Source: Chitiniphilus shinanonensis DSM 23277
GTDB lineage: Bacteria > Pseudomonadota > Gammaproteobacteria > Burkholderiales > Chitinibacteraceae
Reading direction: 5' to 3'
DNA length: 55,274 bases
Assembly (NCBI RefSeq): GCF_000374805.1
Contig: NZ_KB895345.1
Location: 79,497 to 134,770, forward strand
Shown: one piece after another, positions 26,066 to 35,569 of the stretch
Numbering within the stretch: position 1 is the first letter of the stretch
How the letters are laid out: every line of letters begins with the position of its first letter
Position numbers and translations under genes: made by a program
Notes under the pieces: model-generated
What the model saw: only the letters and a program-made list of their open reading frames with translations
What the model was told of the DNA's origin: nothing
Databases searched by the model: none

Positions 26066-28102
26066 TTACTGGCGCATCTTGCCCATGGCCTTGGCCAGTT
26101 CGCCGTCGGCGGTATCGCCATCCAGCTCCCAGCTGAACACACCGCCCAGGCCCTTCGACTTGGCGTAGTCGACCTTGGTCTGGATCACGGCCGGGGTGTC
26201 GTAGCTCCACCAGTTGGTGCCGTCGTACTTGTACGACTGCTTGGTCACCGGGTGGACATACACCGTGCCGGCGGCGTTCTTCAGCACCTTGTAGTCCTCG
26301 ATGCCCGCTTCGTACGTCCCCTTGGCGGCGCCGGTCGGCTTCTGGTACAGGCCGTTGTTGACGTTCGGCACGCCAGTCCAGCCACGTCCGTAGAACGGCA
26401 GGCCCAGCACCAGCTTGTTGGCAGGCGCACCTTGCGACAGCAGTTGGGTCAGCGCGTCGTCGGTGTTGTAGAACGACACCAGGCTACGGTCACCGAAGCA
26501 GGTATCGCCAGCCTTGCCGCTGCACTTGTCGTTCGGTGCGGCCGGATCGCGGTACAGATGCGACTGGAAGTTCGTCTGGGTCAGATCCCACGCGCCGTTG
26601 AAGTCGTAGGTCATCATGTTGATCCAGTCGAGGTACGGGGCGTACGAGCCGACGTTGATCTTGTCGAGCTTGTCCTTGCCCACGCCCAGTGCGATGGTCA
26701 GCGCGTAGTGCTTGCCCGTGGTCGCACCCAGCTCGTCGAGCTGCTTGCGGAACTCGGCCAGCAACAGGCGGTAGTTCTCGCCATCGTTGGCCGACACGGT
26801 GTTGTAGCCCACGCCCTGCACGCCCGGGAATTCCCAGTCGATGTCGATACCGTCGAACACGTCGGCTGCGGCACCGGCGCCACCACGACCATCCACCACC
26901 GGCAGGTTGCCCTTGATGTAGATGTCGATGCAGCTCTTCACCAGTTGCTTGCGCAGCGCGTCGGTGGCGGCGGCATTCGAGAACCACTTGGACCAGGTCC
27001 AGCCACCCAGCGAGATCATGTTCTTGATGTTCGGGAACTTGGCCTTGAGCGCCTTCAGCTCGCGGAAGTTACCGGCCATCTTGTCGTCCCACTTGATCGC
27101 GTCGCTCGGGTCGACACGACGGCTCGGGGTACGGCCGAAGTCGGCCCAGGCATCGCCACCGTCGCCGTTACCGGTTTCGGTACGGGTCAGGATGTCGCAC
27201 TCGTAACCGCCGTTCTTCACGTACAGGTTGCCGAAGGCGTAGTTCAGGAACGTGAGCTGGCTGGCAGAACCGCTGGACACGATGTCGGCGACTTCATAGC
27301 CACGACCGTACACACCCCACTGGGCGAAGTACGAACCGACGATCTTGCCGGCGACCGGCGTCGGGGTCGGCACCACCGGAGTCGGGGTCGGAGTGACCAC
27401 CGGCGTCGGAGTCGGCGTCACGACCGGAGTCGGCGTCGGGGTGACGACCGGGGTCGGCGTCGGCGTCACGACCGGCGTCGGGGTCGGGGTCACAACGGGA
27501 GTCGGCGTCGGGGTGACAACCGGGGTCGGCGTCGGGGTGACAACCGGGGTCGGGGTGGGAGTGACGACCGGCGTCGGCGTGGCACCGCCACAGTTGCCCA
27601 GGCTCTTCCACACGCCCCATTCGCCGGATTGTGCGGGGTTGTCACCTTGCGTCCACCACTTGGCTTCGTAGTTCACGCCGTTGTAGGTCACGCGGGTGCC
27701 GCCGGTGTAGGCGGACGAGGCGTTCCACGCGGCGTAGCAGGTAGCGGTCGGGGTGGGCGTGACGGACGGGGTCGGGGTGACCACGGGCGTCGGGGTCGGC
27801 GTCACGACCGGGGTCGGCGTCGGAGTGACCACAGGGGTCGGGGTGGGAGTCGGCGTCGGAGTGGTGCCGGTGGAAACACCCAGGTCCTTCCACAGCGTCG
27901 GCGTGGAGGCAGGGTTCCAGTTGGCACCGACATAGGCGGTGTGGGTCACCAGGGCTTGATAATCGTGGCCGTTGTAGCTGACCAGAGCCCCCGCATTATA
28001 AGTAGTACCTTCCTGCCAGGCCGGGTTGGCGGCATAGGCCTGCACCGCCACCAGCGCCGCAGGAATTGCGGCCAGTACGAAGAAGCGATTCATTTGCGAC
28101 AT
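26066..28102 (-). CDS. Secreted GH18 chitinase (subfamily A type) with two CBM5/12 domains
   Basis: 678 residues. Signal peptide 1-24 ([20 protein letters not shown], cleaved after AYA), CBM5/12 25-75, linker, CBM 118-170 ([21 protein letters not shown]), an unusually long (TPTPTPVV)n linker about 172-250, then GH18 from about 252 ([22 protein letters not shown]). Catalytic [10 protein letters not shown] with Glu424 is intact. GGAG lies 8 nt before ATG 28102. Tandem terminators after it and an 822-nt upstream region make it a single-gene unit. Its closest relative in the window is the next chitinase; the last 60 residues of the two are nearly identical ([20 protein letters not shown]). Confidence 0.93.
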   Translation of the reverse strand: MSQMNRFFVLAAIPAALVAVQAYAANPAWQEGTTYNAGALVSYNGHDYQALVTHTAYVGANWNPASTPTLWKDLGVSTGTTPTPTPTPTPVVTPTPTPVVTPTPTPVVTPTPSVTPTPTATCYAAWNASSAYTGGTRVTYNGVNYEAKWWTQGDNPAQSGEWGVWKSLGNCGGATPTPVVTPTPTPVVTPTPTPVVTPTPTPVVTPTPTPVVTPTPTPVVTPTPTPVVTPTPTPVVTPTPTPVVPTPTPVAGKIVGSYFAQWGVYGRGYEVADIVSSGSASQLTFLNYAFGNLYVKNGGYECDILTRTETGNGDGGDAWADFGRTPSRRVDPSDAIKWDDKMAGNFRELKALKAKFPNIKNMISLGGWTWSKWFSNAAATDALRKQLVKSCIDIYIKGNLPVVDGRGGAGAAADVFDGIDIDWEFPGVQGVGYNTVSANDGENYRLLLAEFRKQLDELGATTGKHYALTIALGVGKDKLDKINVGSYAPYLDWINMMTYDFNGAWDLTQTNFQSHLYRDPAAPNDKCSGKAGDTCFGDRSLVSFYNTDDALTQLLSQGAPANKLVLGLPFYGRGWTGVPNVNNGLYQKPTGAAKGTYEAGIEDYKVLKNAAGTVYVHPVTKQSYKYDGTNWWSYDTPAVIQTKVDYAKSKGLGGVFSWELDGDTADGELAKAMGKMRQ
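27357..27585 (-). repeat. Longest Pro-Thr linker tandem repeat (24-bp unit)
   Basis: About nine in-frame copies of a 24-bp unit coding PTPTPVVT between CBM and GH18 of the chitinase at 26066. The same kind of array, with 7- or 8-codon units, occurs in the linkers of the other chitin-locus genes (for example 14107-14274, 19565-19700, 24362-24510, 42357-42515, 22455-22650). These arrays are prone to length change. Confidence 0.85.
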
Positions 28103-28924
28103 CTTATAGTCTCCATCCTCTTGATTGGCGTTATTCACGCGCATCCACTGGTCTTGCCGGGGATCCACCAGTCAGTTTTCTGACAGCATCACTGGCTTCA
28201 TTTCCCGGCGCCTGACTACCTGGGCGTGTAGTCGGCGTAGACAGGCTTCATTACCACTCATGACCTTTTGGATGTCAACCCGGACCTTGCACCCCTCTTT
28301 TTCCGCCGTTCGTCGGTCAAACGTCAATTTGTAATTCGACTACGAAATGCACCAAACCACACCTCTTTGCGTTGCACCAGCACAGGGTTTGGGCATAAGC
28401 AAAACGCCACATGCAGCGATGTATGCACCATGTTGCGATGCAATATAAACGTTATCTGATGTAGAAATGGTGCGCTGCATTTCGTAGTTTTGCAGTCAAA
28501 GACTACTTGCAACGCACGCCTGTCGCCGACGAAATGCAGTAAGAGAAAGCAAACGGCTATCCCGGTGCCTGCTAGCGATACTTTCGCTTTTCCAACAAAC
28601 GCCTACTCCATTAGAAAAAAGGAATATTGGGATTTTTTCGCGGACGAATTGAATGCAAGCGCCAAACTGACAAATTTAATGGCGCGGTGGTATTAGCCAG
28701 CCGGATGGGATCGGCGCCTACGACAATCGACCCTCAGCGAGGGATGCGCAGGTTCGTGGGCTGGATGGCCAGACGCCGGGCCGCGAGCCAACCCTTAGGG
28801 AAGGATGAAGGCCGGGATGCAGGGCAAGGCGTGCCGAGCGATGGAGTGATGCCCACGAGCAAGGACAACGCAGCCATACCTCCGGCCTTCGTCCTTCGCT
28901 GCCACGTTTGAAGGTCGATTCGCC
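28103..28924. other. Long upstream region of the chitinase at 26066
   Basis: About 820 nt with no supported gene. It contains ACTGGTCTTGCC (28147), a GACTAC/GTAGTC hairpin (28214-28233), a 13-bp inverted repeat ACTACGAAATGCA (28339) / TGCATTTCGTAGT (28476), and a low-GC stretch 28330-28690. From about 28800 it holds another inverted repeat (GGATGAAGGCCGG / CCGGCCTTCGTCC, 28803-28894). Confidence 0.5.
28147..28172. promoter_or_regulatory. Candidate dre-like operator upstream of the chitinase at 26066
   Basis: ACTGGTCTTGCC agrees at most positions with the DasR-type consensus ACTGGTCTAGACC, and forms an inverted repeat ACTGGT-N14-ACCAGT. It lies 45 nt upstream of the ATG, where a repressor could block transcription. 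Confidence 0.45.
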
Positions 28925-28926
28925 CT
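28905..28926. repeat. Partial copy of the TAGGGCGAATCGACC repeat
   Basis: The reverse strand reads AGGGCGAATCGACCTTCAAACG, matching the first 22 bases of the copies at 47747 and 50714 before diverging. The stop codon TAG of the gene ending at 28925 is the first part of the repeat. Confidence 0.6.
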
Positions 28927-29428
28927 AAGGGCGATTGCCGAGATGCCAGCGCGCGCAGTACCACTTGGTCTGGCGATTGGGCAGGCCGACCAGCACGCTG
29001 CCGAATTTGGAGAGATAACGCGGATAAGGACCGGGCAGTGGTTCGAAACGGATGGACAGCCGCTGCTCGATATTGCGTCGCACATCCGCCACCGGCGATG
29101 GAATCAGCGCGCCGACCATCAGCGCCCCACTTTCCGGCAGATTGACGAAGACTTCCCGGGCGGCGTTGCCCGCCAGCACCGCGTTCTGGGCGTCGAACCA
29201 TTCCGCCTCGCCCCAGGTGCGCAGCGGTGTGCCGAGATAGGTGCGGAAGTAGTCGCGCCAATGGGCGGTGGAAAACTCGGAACGGCAGGTGAGCGCGGCT
29301 TCCATGCGGTCGCCGAAATGGGTCGGCACGCGCCCCTTGCTCGCCGCGTTGCCCGACAGGGGCAGGCAGAGCAGGACCAACAACGACAGGCGACGGAGCA
29401 GGACGGGCATGGGCTGCATGATAGCCAT
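28925..29428 (-). CDS. Secreted hypothetical protein
   Basis: Up to 167 residues with an N-terminal signal peptide (VLLRRLSLLVLLCLPLSGNA). Mature part: SEFSTAHWRDYFRTYLGTPLRTWGEAEWFDAQNAV and GALIPSPVADVRRNIEQRLSIRFEPL. I do not recognise a family. The start is uncertain: in-frame ATGs at 29428, 29419 and 29410 all lack a strong ribosome binding site. The terminator at 29459-29493 lies between it and ppc, so it needs its own promoter. Its stop TAG is supplied by the repeat at 28905-28926. Confidence 0.6.
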   Translation of the reverse strand: MAIMQPMPVLLRRLSLLVLLCLPLSGNAASKGRVPTHFGDRMEAALTCRSEFSTAHWRDYFRTYLGTPLRTWGEAEWFDAQNAVLAGNAAREVFVNLPESGALMVGALIPSPVADVRRNIEQRLSIRFEPLPGPYPRYLSKFGSVLVGLPNRQTKWYCARWHLGNRP

Positions 29429-29458
29429 GCCCGCGCCGTGCCGGCCATCCCACCACAC

Positions 29459-29493
29459 AAGAAAAAGCCCGGCACTTGGCCGGGCTTTTTCTT
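29459..29493. terminator. Terminator downstream of ppc
   Basis: AAGAAAAAGCCCGGC / GCCGGGCTTTTTCTT stem, with T-rich flanks on both strands, 134 nt after the ppc stop. Confidence 0.8.
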
Positions 29494-29520
29494 GCAGCGG
29501 AAGGCCGCGCGCAGAGCGGT

Positions 29521-29620
29521 CAACAAAACCCAGCGTAGCGGTCCTGGCAAGAAGCGCGAAACGCAGGCAGTACGTGTAGTACGGCAAGTTGTGCGCGACG
29601 CCGCCAGGAAGGTTTTGTTG
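29521..29620. repeat. Candidate interspersed element with CAACAAAACC/GGTTTTGTTG ends
   Basis: A perfect 10-bp inverted repeat at both ends encloses about 80 nt with an inner TACGTGTAGTA hairpin. It lies between the ppc stop and its terminator. Its look is that of short dispersed palindromic units, but only one copy is in the window. Confidence 0.4.
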
Positions 29621-29627
29621 GCGGCAC

Positions 29628-32387
29628 TCAGCCGCTGTTGCGCAGGCCGGCGGCGATACCGTTGATGGTGAGATGCACCGCGTGGCGCAGTTCCTCGCTT
29701 TCCTCGCCACCGCGCAGGCGCTTGAGCAGCTCCACCTGCAAGTGGTTCAGCGGGTCGAGATACGGCAGGCGGTTGTCCAGGCTGCGCGCCAGCATCGGGT
29801 TGTCGCCCAGCAGTTCCTCGTGCTCGGTGATGGCCAGCACCGCATCGACGCAACGCTGCCATTCGCCCTTGATGCGCTCGAAGATGCGCTTGGCGATGTC
29901 CTGGTCGTTCACCAGCTCGGAATAACGCGCGGCGATGGCGATGTCGGACTTGGCCAGCACCATCTCCATGTTGGAGATGGTCACCTGGAAGAACGGCCAG
30001 GTACGGTAGTGCTCGCGCAGCGTGGCCAGGCCCTCGTCGCCCTTGTCCTTCAGGTATTCGGCGATGGCCGTGCCGAAGCCGTACCAACCGGGCAGCGACA
30101 GGCGACACTGCGACCAGCTGAACACCCAGGGAATGGCGCGCAGGTCGGCGATCGAGTTGGTGTTCTTGCGCGCGGCCGGACGCGAACCGATGTTCAGGTT
30201 CGGAATCTCGTTGATCAGCGTGGCTTCGCGGAAGTACGTGATGAAGTCCGGCGTGGCGTAGACCAGATCGCGATACGCCTGGTAGGCGCGCAGCGACAAT
30301 CCTTCCATCAGGCGGCGGCGATCGGTGGGATCGAAATCCTCTGGCGGCGGCTCGGGGAAGCTGGCTTCCAGCGTGGCGGCGATCAGGATCTCCAGGTTGC
30401 GCCGGCCGACTTCGCGGTCGGCGTACTTGGCGGCGATCACCTCGCCCTGCTCGGTGATGCGGATCTGACCGTTGACCGAACCGGCCGGCTGCGCCAGCAC
30501 CGCGTCGTAGGCCGGGCCGCCACCGCGGCCGACCGTGCCGCCGCGGCCGTGGAACAGGCGCATCTTGAAGCCGGCCTGCTTGAATACTTCGACCAGATTC
30601 AGCTCGGCCTTGTACAGCTCCCAGTTCGACGTGAGGTAACCGCCATCCTTGTTGGAGTCGGAATAGCCCAGCATCACTTCCTGCACCAGATCGCGGCAGG
30701 ACAGCATCTGGCGCCACTGCGGCAGCGAGAACAGATCGGTCATGATCTGGCCGCAACCGCGCAGGTCGCCGATGGTTTCGAACAGCGGGATGATGTTGAT
30801 CTTGGCGCGCACCGTGGGCGCCAGCTGCACCAGGCCCACTTCGTTCAACAGCACCGCCACCTCCAGCATGTCGGATACCGACTCGCAGTTGGAGATGATG
30901 TAGTTGGGCAGCACGGCCTCGCCGTAGCGCGCCTGCATTTCCTCGGCGGCGCGCAGGATGTCGATTTCCTTCTGCACGTCGGCGCTGTAGTCGATGTACG
31001 GGCAGATCAGCGGGCGCGGGCTGGCCAGCTCGCGCAGCAGCACCACGCGGCGGGACGCTTCGTCCAGCGCCAGGTAATCCTCCAGCCCGGCCTTCTCGAA
31101 CAGCTCGGCGATCACGCGTTCGTGGGTGCCGGCATGCTGACGCATGTCCACCGGCGCCAGATGGAAGCCGAACACCGACACCGCGCGGCGCAGGCGGCGC
31201 AGGCGGCCGTTCACCAGCTTGGCGCCGCCATGGGCCAGCAGCGAATCGAACACGGTCTCCAGGTCGTACGCCAGTTCGTGGGCGCTGTTGTACGCCGGCG
31301 CGTGCGCCACGTCGTGCAGCGCATGGTGGAAGGTGCCGATCTGGGTGGCGGTGGCGAACACGCGGGCGCGGATATAGCCGACCGCGATGCGGTACGGTTC
31401 CTCGGAGCGGCGCTCCGCGTTCACCTGGGCTTCGTCGGCCAGCTTCTGCAGGCGCTGGTCCACCTGCACCAGGCGGGTGGACATCGACAGTTCGTTCTCC
31501 AGCTTGCCCAGCTGCTGGTAGTAGTAGTCGAGCGCCAGGCCCGACTGACGCGAGATGGCGTAGCGCAGCACCTCGGCGGTCACGAACGGGTTGCCGTCGC
31601 GGTCGCCGCCGATCCAGCTGCCGACGTGGATGAAGTTGGGCAGGCTGACCGGCTGATCGGTCAGCTTCGACAGGCGCTCTTCCAGATCCAGGTAGAGGCG
31701 CGGCAGTTCATGCAGGAAGGTGTTGCGGAAGTAGGTCGAGCCGTTCTCGATCTCGTCCTGCACCTTCAGCTTGAAGGTACGGATCTCGCGGGTCTGCCAC
31801 AGCGTGAGCAGCACGCGCTCCAGCGCCTCCTGGTTGGCGACCTCTTCTTCCGGCGTCATGGCGTAGCGGTCGCGCTGCGACAGCAGCTCCGCCACGGCGC
31901 GGTGACAGTCGAGGATGGTCTTGCGCTTCACCTCGGTGGGGTGGGCGGTCAGCACCGGCGCGATGAGTGTTTCACCCAATAGCCCCAGAATGTCGTGAGG
32001 CTTCACATTACGCTGAACCAGCGAATCGATCGCGGCCGCGATGCTGCCACGCTGCGGCGTCGAGCCCTGCATGCGGTGCGCGCGACGGCGGCGGTTGTGG
32101 TGCAGATCCTCGGCGATGTTCGACAGGTGCGAGAAATAGCTGAACGCGCGGACCAGGGCCACGGTGCTTTCCGGGTCGAGCGAGGACAGCGAGCGCGACA
32201 ACGCGCGGCCGGCTTCGGCATCGTCGCCCTGGACATAACGGAATGCCAGATCGCGGATTGCATCGATGCGCTCCGCAATCGCCGGTCCGGTCTGTTCACG
32301 GATGGTGTCGGCCAACACCCGGGCCAACAGATCAAGGTCGCGCTTAAGCGGCAGGTCTTTCTCAGCAATCGGTTCTAGTACGGACAT
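29628..32387 (-). CDS. ppc: Phosphoenolpyruvate carboxylase
   Basis: Carboxylates PEP to oxaloacetate, replenishing the TCA cycle. 919 residues from ATG 32387 (MSVLEPIAEKDLPLKRDLDL). The catalytic His region is LTAHPTEVKRKTILDCHRAV, the glycine-rich loop is FHGRGGTVGRGGGP, and GSWIGGDRDGNPFVT is intact. The C-terminus ends RNSG in place of the more common RNTG. An in-frame TTG 11 codons upstream is a poorer start. The gene is divergent from the PhzF-like gene and monocistronic. Confidence 0.97.
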   Translation of the reverse strand: MSVLEPIAEKDLPLKRDLDLLARVLADTIREQTGPAIAERIDAIRDLAFRYVQGDDAEAGRALSRSLSSLDPESTVALVRAFSYFSHLSNIAEDLHHNRRRRAHRMQGSTPQRGSIAAAIDSLVQRNVKPHDILGLLGETLIAPVLTAHPTEVKRKTILDCHRAVAELLSQRDRYAMTPEEEVANQEALERVLLTLWQTREIRTFKLKVQDEIENGSTYFRNTFLHELPRLYLDLEERLSKLTDQPVSLPNFIHVGSWIGGDRDGNPFVTAEVLRYAISRQSGLALDYYYQQLGKLENELSMSTRLVQVDQRLQKLADEAQVNAERRSEEPYRIAVGYIRARVFATATQIGTFHHALHDVAHAPAYNSAHELAYDLETVFDSLLAHGGAKLVNGRLRRLRRAVSVFGFHLAPVDMRQHAGTHERVIAELFEKAGLEDYLALDEASRRVVLLRELASPRPLICPYIDYSADVQKEIDILRAAEEMQARYGEAVLPNYIISNCESVSDMLEVAVLLNEVGLVQLAPTVRAKINIIPLFETIGDLRGCGQIMTDLFSLPQWRQMLSCRDLVQEVMLGYSDSNKDGGYLTSNWELYKAELNLVEVFKQAGFKMRLFHGRGGTVGRGGGPAYDAVLAQPAGSVNGQIRITEQGEVIAAKYADREVGRRNLEILIAATLEASFPEPPPEDFDPTDRRRLMEGLSLRAYQAYRDLVYATPDFITYFREATLINEIPNLNIGSRPAARKNTNSIADLRAIPWVFSWSQCRLSLPGWYGFGTAIAEYLKDKGDEGLATLREHYRTWPFFQVTISNMEMVLAKSDIAIAARYSELVNDQDIAKRIFERIKGEWQRCVDAVLAITEHEELLGDNPMLARSLDNRLPYLDPLNHLQVELLKRLRGGEESEELRHAVHLTINGIAAGLRNSG

Positions 32388-32483
32388 GGCGGTGGGACTA
32401 TGGAGGCGTTTTGTGGACAAATCCGCGGCATTGTATCAACAAAGCCCCCCCTTGGTCGCTCAAATACAGCGTGCTGAATACCC

Positions 32484-33329
32484 ATGGCCCTGCTCTTGCG
32501 CTTCCATCACCTGAATGTCTTCGGCGAGCGCCGCACCGGCGGCGGTGGCGTCGTGGTCTGCGAAACCCCCGAGTTTCCTGATGCGCGCACCATGCAGGCG
32601 CTGGCCTACCAGCTCCAGGCGCCCGAGACGGTGTTCCTCGACGTCGCGCATCGCCGCCTGCGTGTCTACACCCCGCAATACGAGCAGCCGTTCTCCGGCC
32701 AGGCCATGCTGGCCGCCGCCGCCAGCTATGCCCAACTGACCGGCGAGCGCGGGCCGCAGTTGTTCTACGGCACCCATGGCGACACCCGCGTCTGGCCTCA
32801 CGACGATCTGTGGTGGTTCCACTCGCGCCCCGCCGCCGCGCGCCCCAGCGGCGTCGACGTCGCCACGCTGGCCGCCGGGCTGGGTCTGCAAGCGCAGGAC
32901 GTCGCCGGTGTTCCGCGCTTCATCAACGCCGGGATGGACATCCTGCTGGTGGAGACGCGCAGCCGGCAGAGCGTGTTGCAGGCGACGCCCGACCCGGCGC
33001 TGCTGGCGCAGTACGCGCAGGCGCCCGGCCAGGTGTCCGCCGCCGCGGTGTGGTGCCGGGACGGCGATCTGGCCACGCTGCGCGTGTTCAATTCGGATCA
33101 GTTCAACCTGTACGAGGAATTCGGCTCCGGCACCGCCGCGGCCGCCATCGGCGGCTGGATGCTGAACCAGGGCGGCAAGCCGCCGCTGTCGCTCAAGCTG
33201 GAGCAGGGTCACACCATCCATCGCCTGGTGACGCGGCTGTCGGTGCTGCACCTGCACGTGGACGACGCCCGCCACGTGCGCGTCGGCGGCAAGGTGTGGC
33301 GGGTGGGTGGCGGCGAGATCGAGTGGTGA
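32484..33329 (+). CDS. PhzF family epimerase/isomerase-like protein
   Basis: 281 residues with the two-lobed PhzF/DapF-like fold signatures: an N-terminal FHHLNVFGERRTGGGG, LQAPETVFLD with the conserved catalytic-type Glu, QPFSGQAMLAAAASYAQL, and in the second lobe FGSGTAAAAIGGWML. Family members isomerise varied substrates, so the substrate cannot be named; phenazine genes are absent. It is divergent from ppc and convergent with ubiB. Confidence 0.85.
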   Translation: MALLLRFHHLNVFGERRTGGGGVVVCETPEFPDARTMQALAYQLQAPETVFLDVAHRRLRVYTPQYEQPFSGQAMLAAAASYAQLTGERGPQLFYGTHGDTRVWPHDDLWWFHSRPAAARPSGVDVATLAAGLGLQAQDVAGVPRFINAGMDILLVETRSRQSVLQATPDPALLAQYAQAPGQVSAAAVWCRDGDLATLRVFNSDQFNLYEEFGSGTAAAAIGGWMLNQGGKPPLSLKLEQGHTIHRLVTRLSVLHLHVDDARHVRVGGKVWRVGGGEIEW

Positions 33330-33335
33330 GGGGGG

Positions 33336-33473
33336 TTGAACCCCAAATCTTGAACCACAGAGGACGGTGAGAACACGGAGTCGCACGGAGAAAACCGTAC
33401 CCGTGAGTTCCTGTTTTTCCTCTGTGGATCTCACCGTCCTCACTGTCCTCGGTGGTTCAAGGTGTGGGGTTCA
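33336..33473. repeat. Large imperfect inverted repeat between PhzF-like gene and ubiB
   Basis: Left arm TTGAACCCC..CTTGAACCACAGAGGAC and right arm GTCCTCGGTGGTTCAAG..GGGGTTCA pair over about 45 nt each. Elements with an ACCACAGAGGAC core are common intergenic palindromes in environmental proteobacteria. The right end includes the ubiB stop codon. It could end transcription of both convergent genes. Confidence 0.7.
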
Positions 33474-34988
33474 GGCTTGCCACCACAACGTCACCAGCAG
33501 CGCCGCCAGCAGCGCGGCGATGGCGCCCAGCAGCCAGTTGCGCTTGCGCTGTTCACCCATCAGCCCCTGGTAACCCTCGACCAGCAGCCCGACGTGATCG
33601 ACGCTGGCCAGTTCGGACAGGCGGCGCGGCAGGCTGGGCAGTACGGCGGCCCATTGCGGCGCCTCGTGCTTCAGGTTGGCCAGTAGCCCGCGCCAGCCGA
33701 TCTGCTCGTTCATCCAGCGCTCCAGGAACGGCTTGGCGGTCTGCCACAGGTCCAGATCCGGGTCGAGCTGGCGCCCCAGGCCCTCGATGTTGAGCAGCGT
33801 CTTTTGCAGCAGCACCAGTTGCGGCTGGATCTCCACGTTGAAGCGGCGGCTGGTCTCGAACAGGCGCAGCAGCACCTGGCCGAACGAGATCTGCGAGATC
33901 GGCTTGTTGAAGATCGGCTCGCATACGGTGCGCACCGCCGACTCCAGTTCCTCCACCCGCGTGTCCTTGGGCACCCAGCCCGATTCGATGTGCGCGGTGG
34001 CGACGCGACGGTAGTCGCGGTTGAAGAACGCCAGGAAGTTGATCGCCAGGTATTGCTTGTCGCTGTCCGACAAGGTGCCGACGATGCCGAAATCCAGCGC
34101 GATATAGCGATTGTCGGCGGCGACGAAGATGTTGCCGGGGTGCATGTCGGCGTGGAAGAAGCCGTGGCGGAACACCTGGGTGAAGAAGATCTCCACGCCG
34201 AAGCGCGACAGTTTCTTCAGATCCATGCCGGCGGCGAGCAGTTCGTCGACGCGGCCGACCGGGATGCCGTCCATCCATTCCAGCGTCAGCACCTCGCGGC
34301 TGGTCCAGTCGTAATACACCTCGGGCACGATCAACTGGTCGGAACCGAGGAAGTTGCGCCGCAGCTGCGCCGCGTTGCCGGCCTCGATCATCAGGTCGAG
34401 TTCGTCGTGCAGGTATTTGTCGAACTCGGCCACCACCTCGCGCGGGCGCAGGCGCTTGCCGTCGACGAACAGCTTTTCCACCAGCGCCGCCATCACCCGC
34501 ATCAGCGCCAGGTCGCTTTCGATCACCGGCGCGATGCCGGGACGCAGCACCTTCACCGCCACCGCCTGGCCGTTGAACAGCCGCGCGCGGTGCACCTGGG
34601 CGATGGACGCCGACGCCACCGGCGTGCGGTCGAACTCGGCGAACAGCGACTCCAGCGGCTGACGCAGGCTGGCCTCGATCACCGCCACCGCCACCTCGCC
34701 GGGGAACGGCGGCACCCGGTCCTGCAAGTGCGCCAGCTCGTCAGCGATGTCCTCGGGCAGCAGGTCGCGGCGGGTGGACAGCACCTGGCCGAACTTGACG
34801 AAGATCGGTCCCAGGCTTTCCAGCGCCAGCCGCAGCCGCACCGCGCGCGGCGCGTCCAGGCGGCGCCAGAAGAACAGGCCGTTGATCAGCGGGCGCAGGC
34901 CATGCACGCGCTCGTGGCCCAGCAGGAATTCGTCGAGGCCGTAACGCACGACCACGCGCGCGATCTTGAACAGACGTAACAGACGCAT
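33471..34988 (-). CDS. ubiB: Ubiquinone biosynthesis protein UbiB (atypical kinase)
   Basis: ABC1/ADCK/UbiB-type protein-kinase-like protein needed for coenzyme Q synthesis. 505 residues. The family-specific KxGQ motif is present ([16 protein letters not shown]), as are the Ala-rich-loop segment [12 protein letters not shown], the kinase Lys in AVKVLRPG, the catalytic segment [13 protein letters not shown] and the DFG equivalent ALDFGIVG. Two hydrophobic helices lie at the C-terminus ([21 protein letters not shown]). The ATG at 34988 overlaps the ubiJ stop by one base (TGATG), so translation is coupled. The stop lies in an intergenic repeat. Confidence 0.96.
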   Translation of the reverse strand: MRLLRLFKIARVVVRYGLDEFLLGHERVHGLRPLINGLFFWRRLDAPRAVRLRLALESLGPIFVKFGQVLSTRRDLLPEDIADELAHLQDRVPPFPGEVAVAVIEASLRQPLESLFAEFDRTPVASASIAQVHRARLFNGQAVAVKVLRPGIAPVIESDLALMRVMAALVEKLFVDGKRLRPREVVAEFDKYLHDELDLMIEAGNAAQLRRNFLGSDQLIVPEVYYDWTSREVLTLEWMDGIPVGRVDELLAAGMDLKKLSRFGVEIFFTQVFRHGFFHADMHPGNIFVAADNRYIALDFGIVGTLSDSDKQYLAINFLAFFNRDYRRVATAHIESGWVPKDTRVEELESAVRTVCEPIFNKPISQISFGQVLLRLFETSRRFNVEIQPQLVLLQKTLLNIEGLGRQLDPDLDLWQTAKPFLERWMNEQIGWRGLLANLKHEAPQWAAVLPSLPRRLSELASVDHVGLLVEGYQGLMGEQRKRNWLLGAIAALLAALLVTLWWQA

Positions 34989-35569
34989 CAGGCGGATTTC
35001 TTGAGCAGTTGTTGCAGGCGCTTGTCCAGGCGCGCCACGTCGTCGCGCAGGGTATCGACGTCGCCGCAGAAGCGCGCCACGGCGTCCTTGTCGGCAAGCA
35101 GCGACGCCTCGTCGCGCCAGTATTCGATCAGGTGCAGCGCCATGCGCGAGCCGATGGCGCCCGGCACACCGCCCACCTTGCCCGCCAGCCACACCACGCG
35201 GTGCGCGGCGACATCGCCCACCAGTTGCGACAGCTCGTCGGCCAGATCCCAGCGGATGCCGCCCAGCACGCGCCCCACCCCGGCAGCGAGTTCCGCATCG
35301 CCTTCCAGCGCCAGCCGTTGCTGCGCGGCGGTGCGATCGAAGGCGAAGGCGACGAAGAACGCCAGCGGCAGGCGCAGCGTCGCTTCGGCCGGGCCGCGAT
35401 CGGCCGGGCCGCGATCGGGATCGGCGAAGCGGCCGTCGGCGGTGATCGCCAGCGTGTCGGCGATGACGGGAAACTCCAGCCGCACGGTGCGCCCGGCATG
35501 GCGCGCCAGCTCGGCGGACGCCGCGGCGTCATGCGCCAGCAGGCGGTTCAGCAGCCGGGACAGGATCAA
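34988..35569 (-). CDS. ubiJ: Ubiquinone biosynthesis accessory factor UbiJ (SCP2 domain)
   Basis: 193 residues. An SCP2-like lipid-binding domain fills the first two thirds ([58 protein letters not shown]), followed by a C-terminal coiled-coil-like helix rich in charged residues ([21 protein letters not shown]). UbiJ binds hydrophobic Q intermediates in the Ubi complex. No ATG fits; the TTG at 35569, overlapping the ubiE stop (TTGA), is the likely start. A 15-bp GC-rich direct repeat (GATCGGCCGGGCCGC, near 35398) encodes a duplicated DRGPA segment. Confidence 0.88.
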   Translation of the reverse strand: MILSRLLNRLLAHDAAASAELARHAGRTVRLEFPVIADTLAITADGRFADPDRGPADRGPAEATLRLPLAFFVAFAFDRTAAQQRLALEGDAELAAGVGRVLGGIRWDLADELSQLVGDVAAHRVVWLAGKVGGVPGAIGSRMALHLIEYWRDEASLLADKDAVARFCGDVDTLRDDVARLDKRLQQLLKKSA

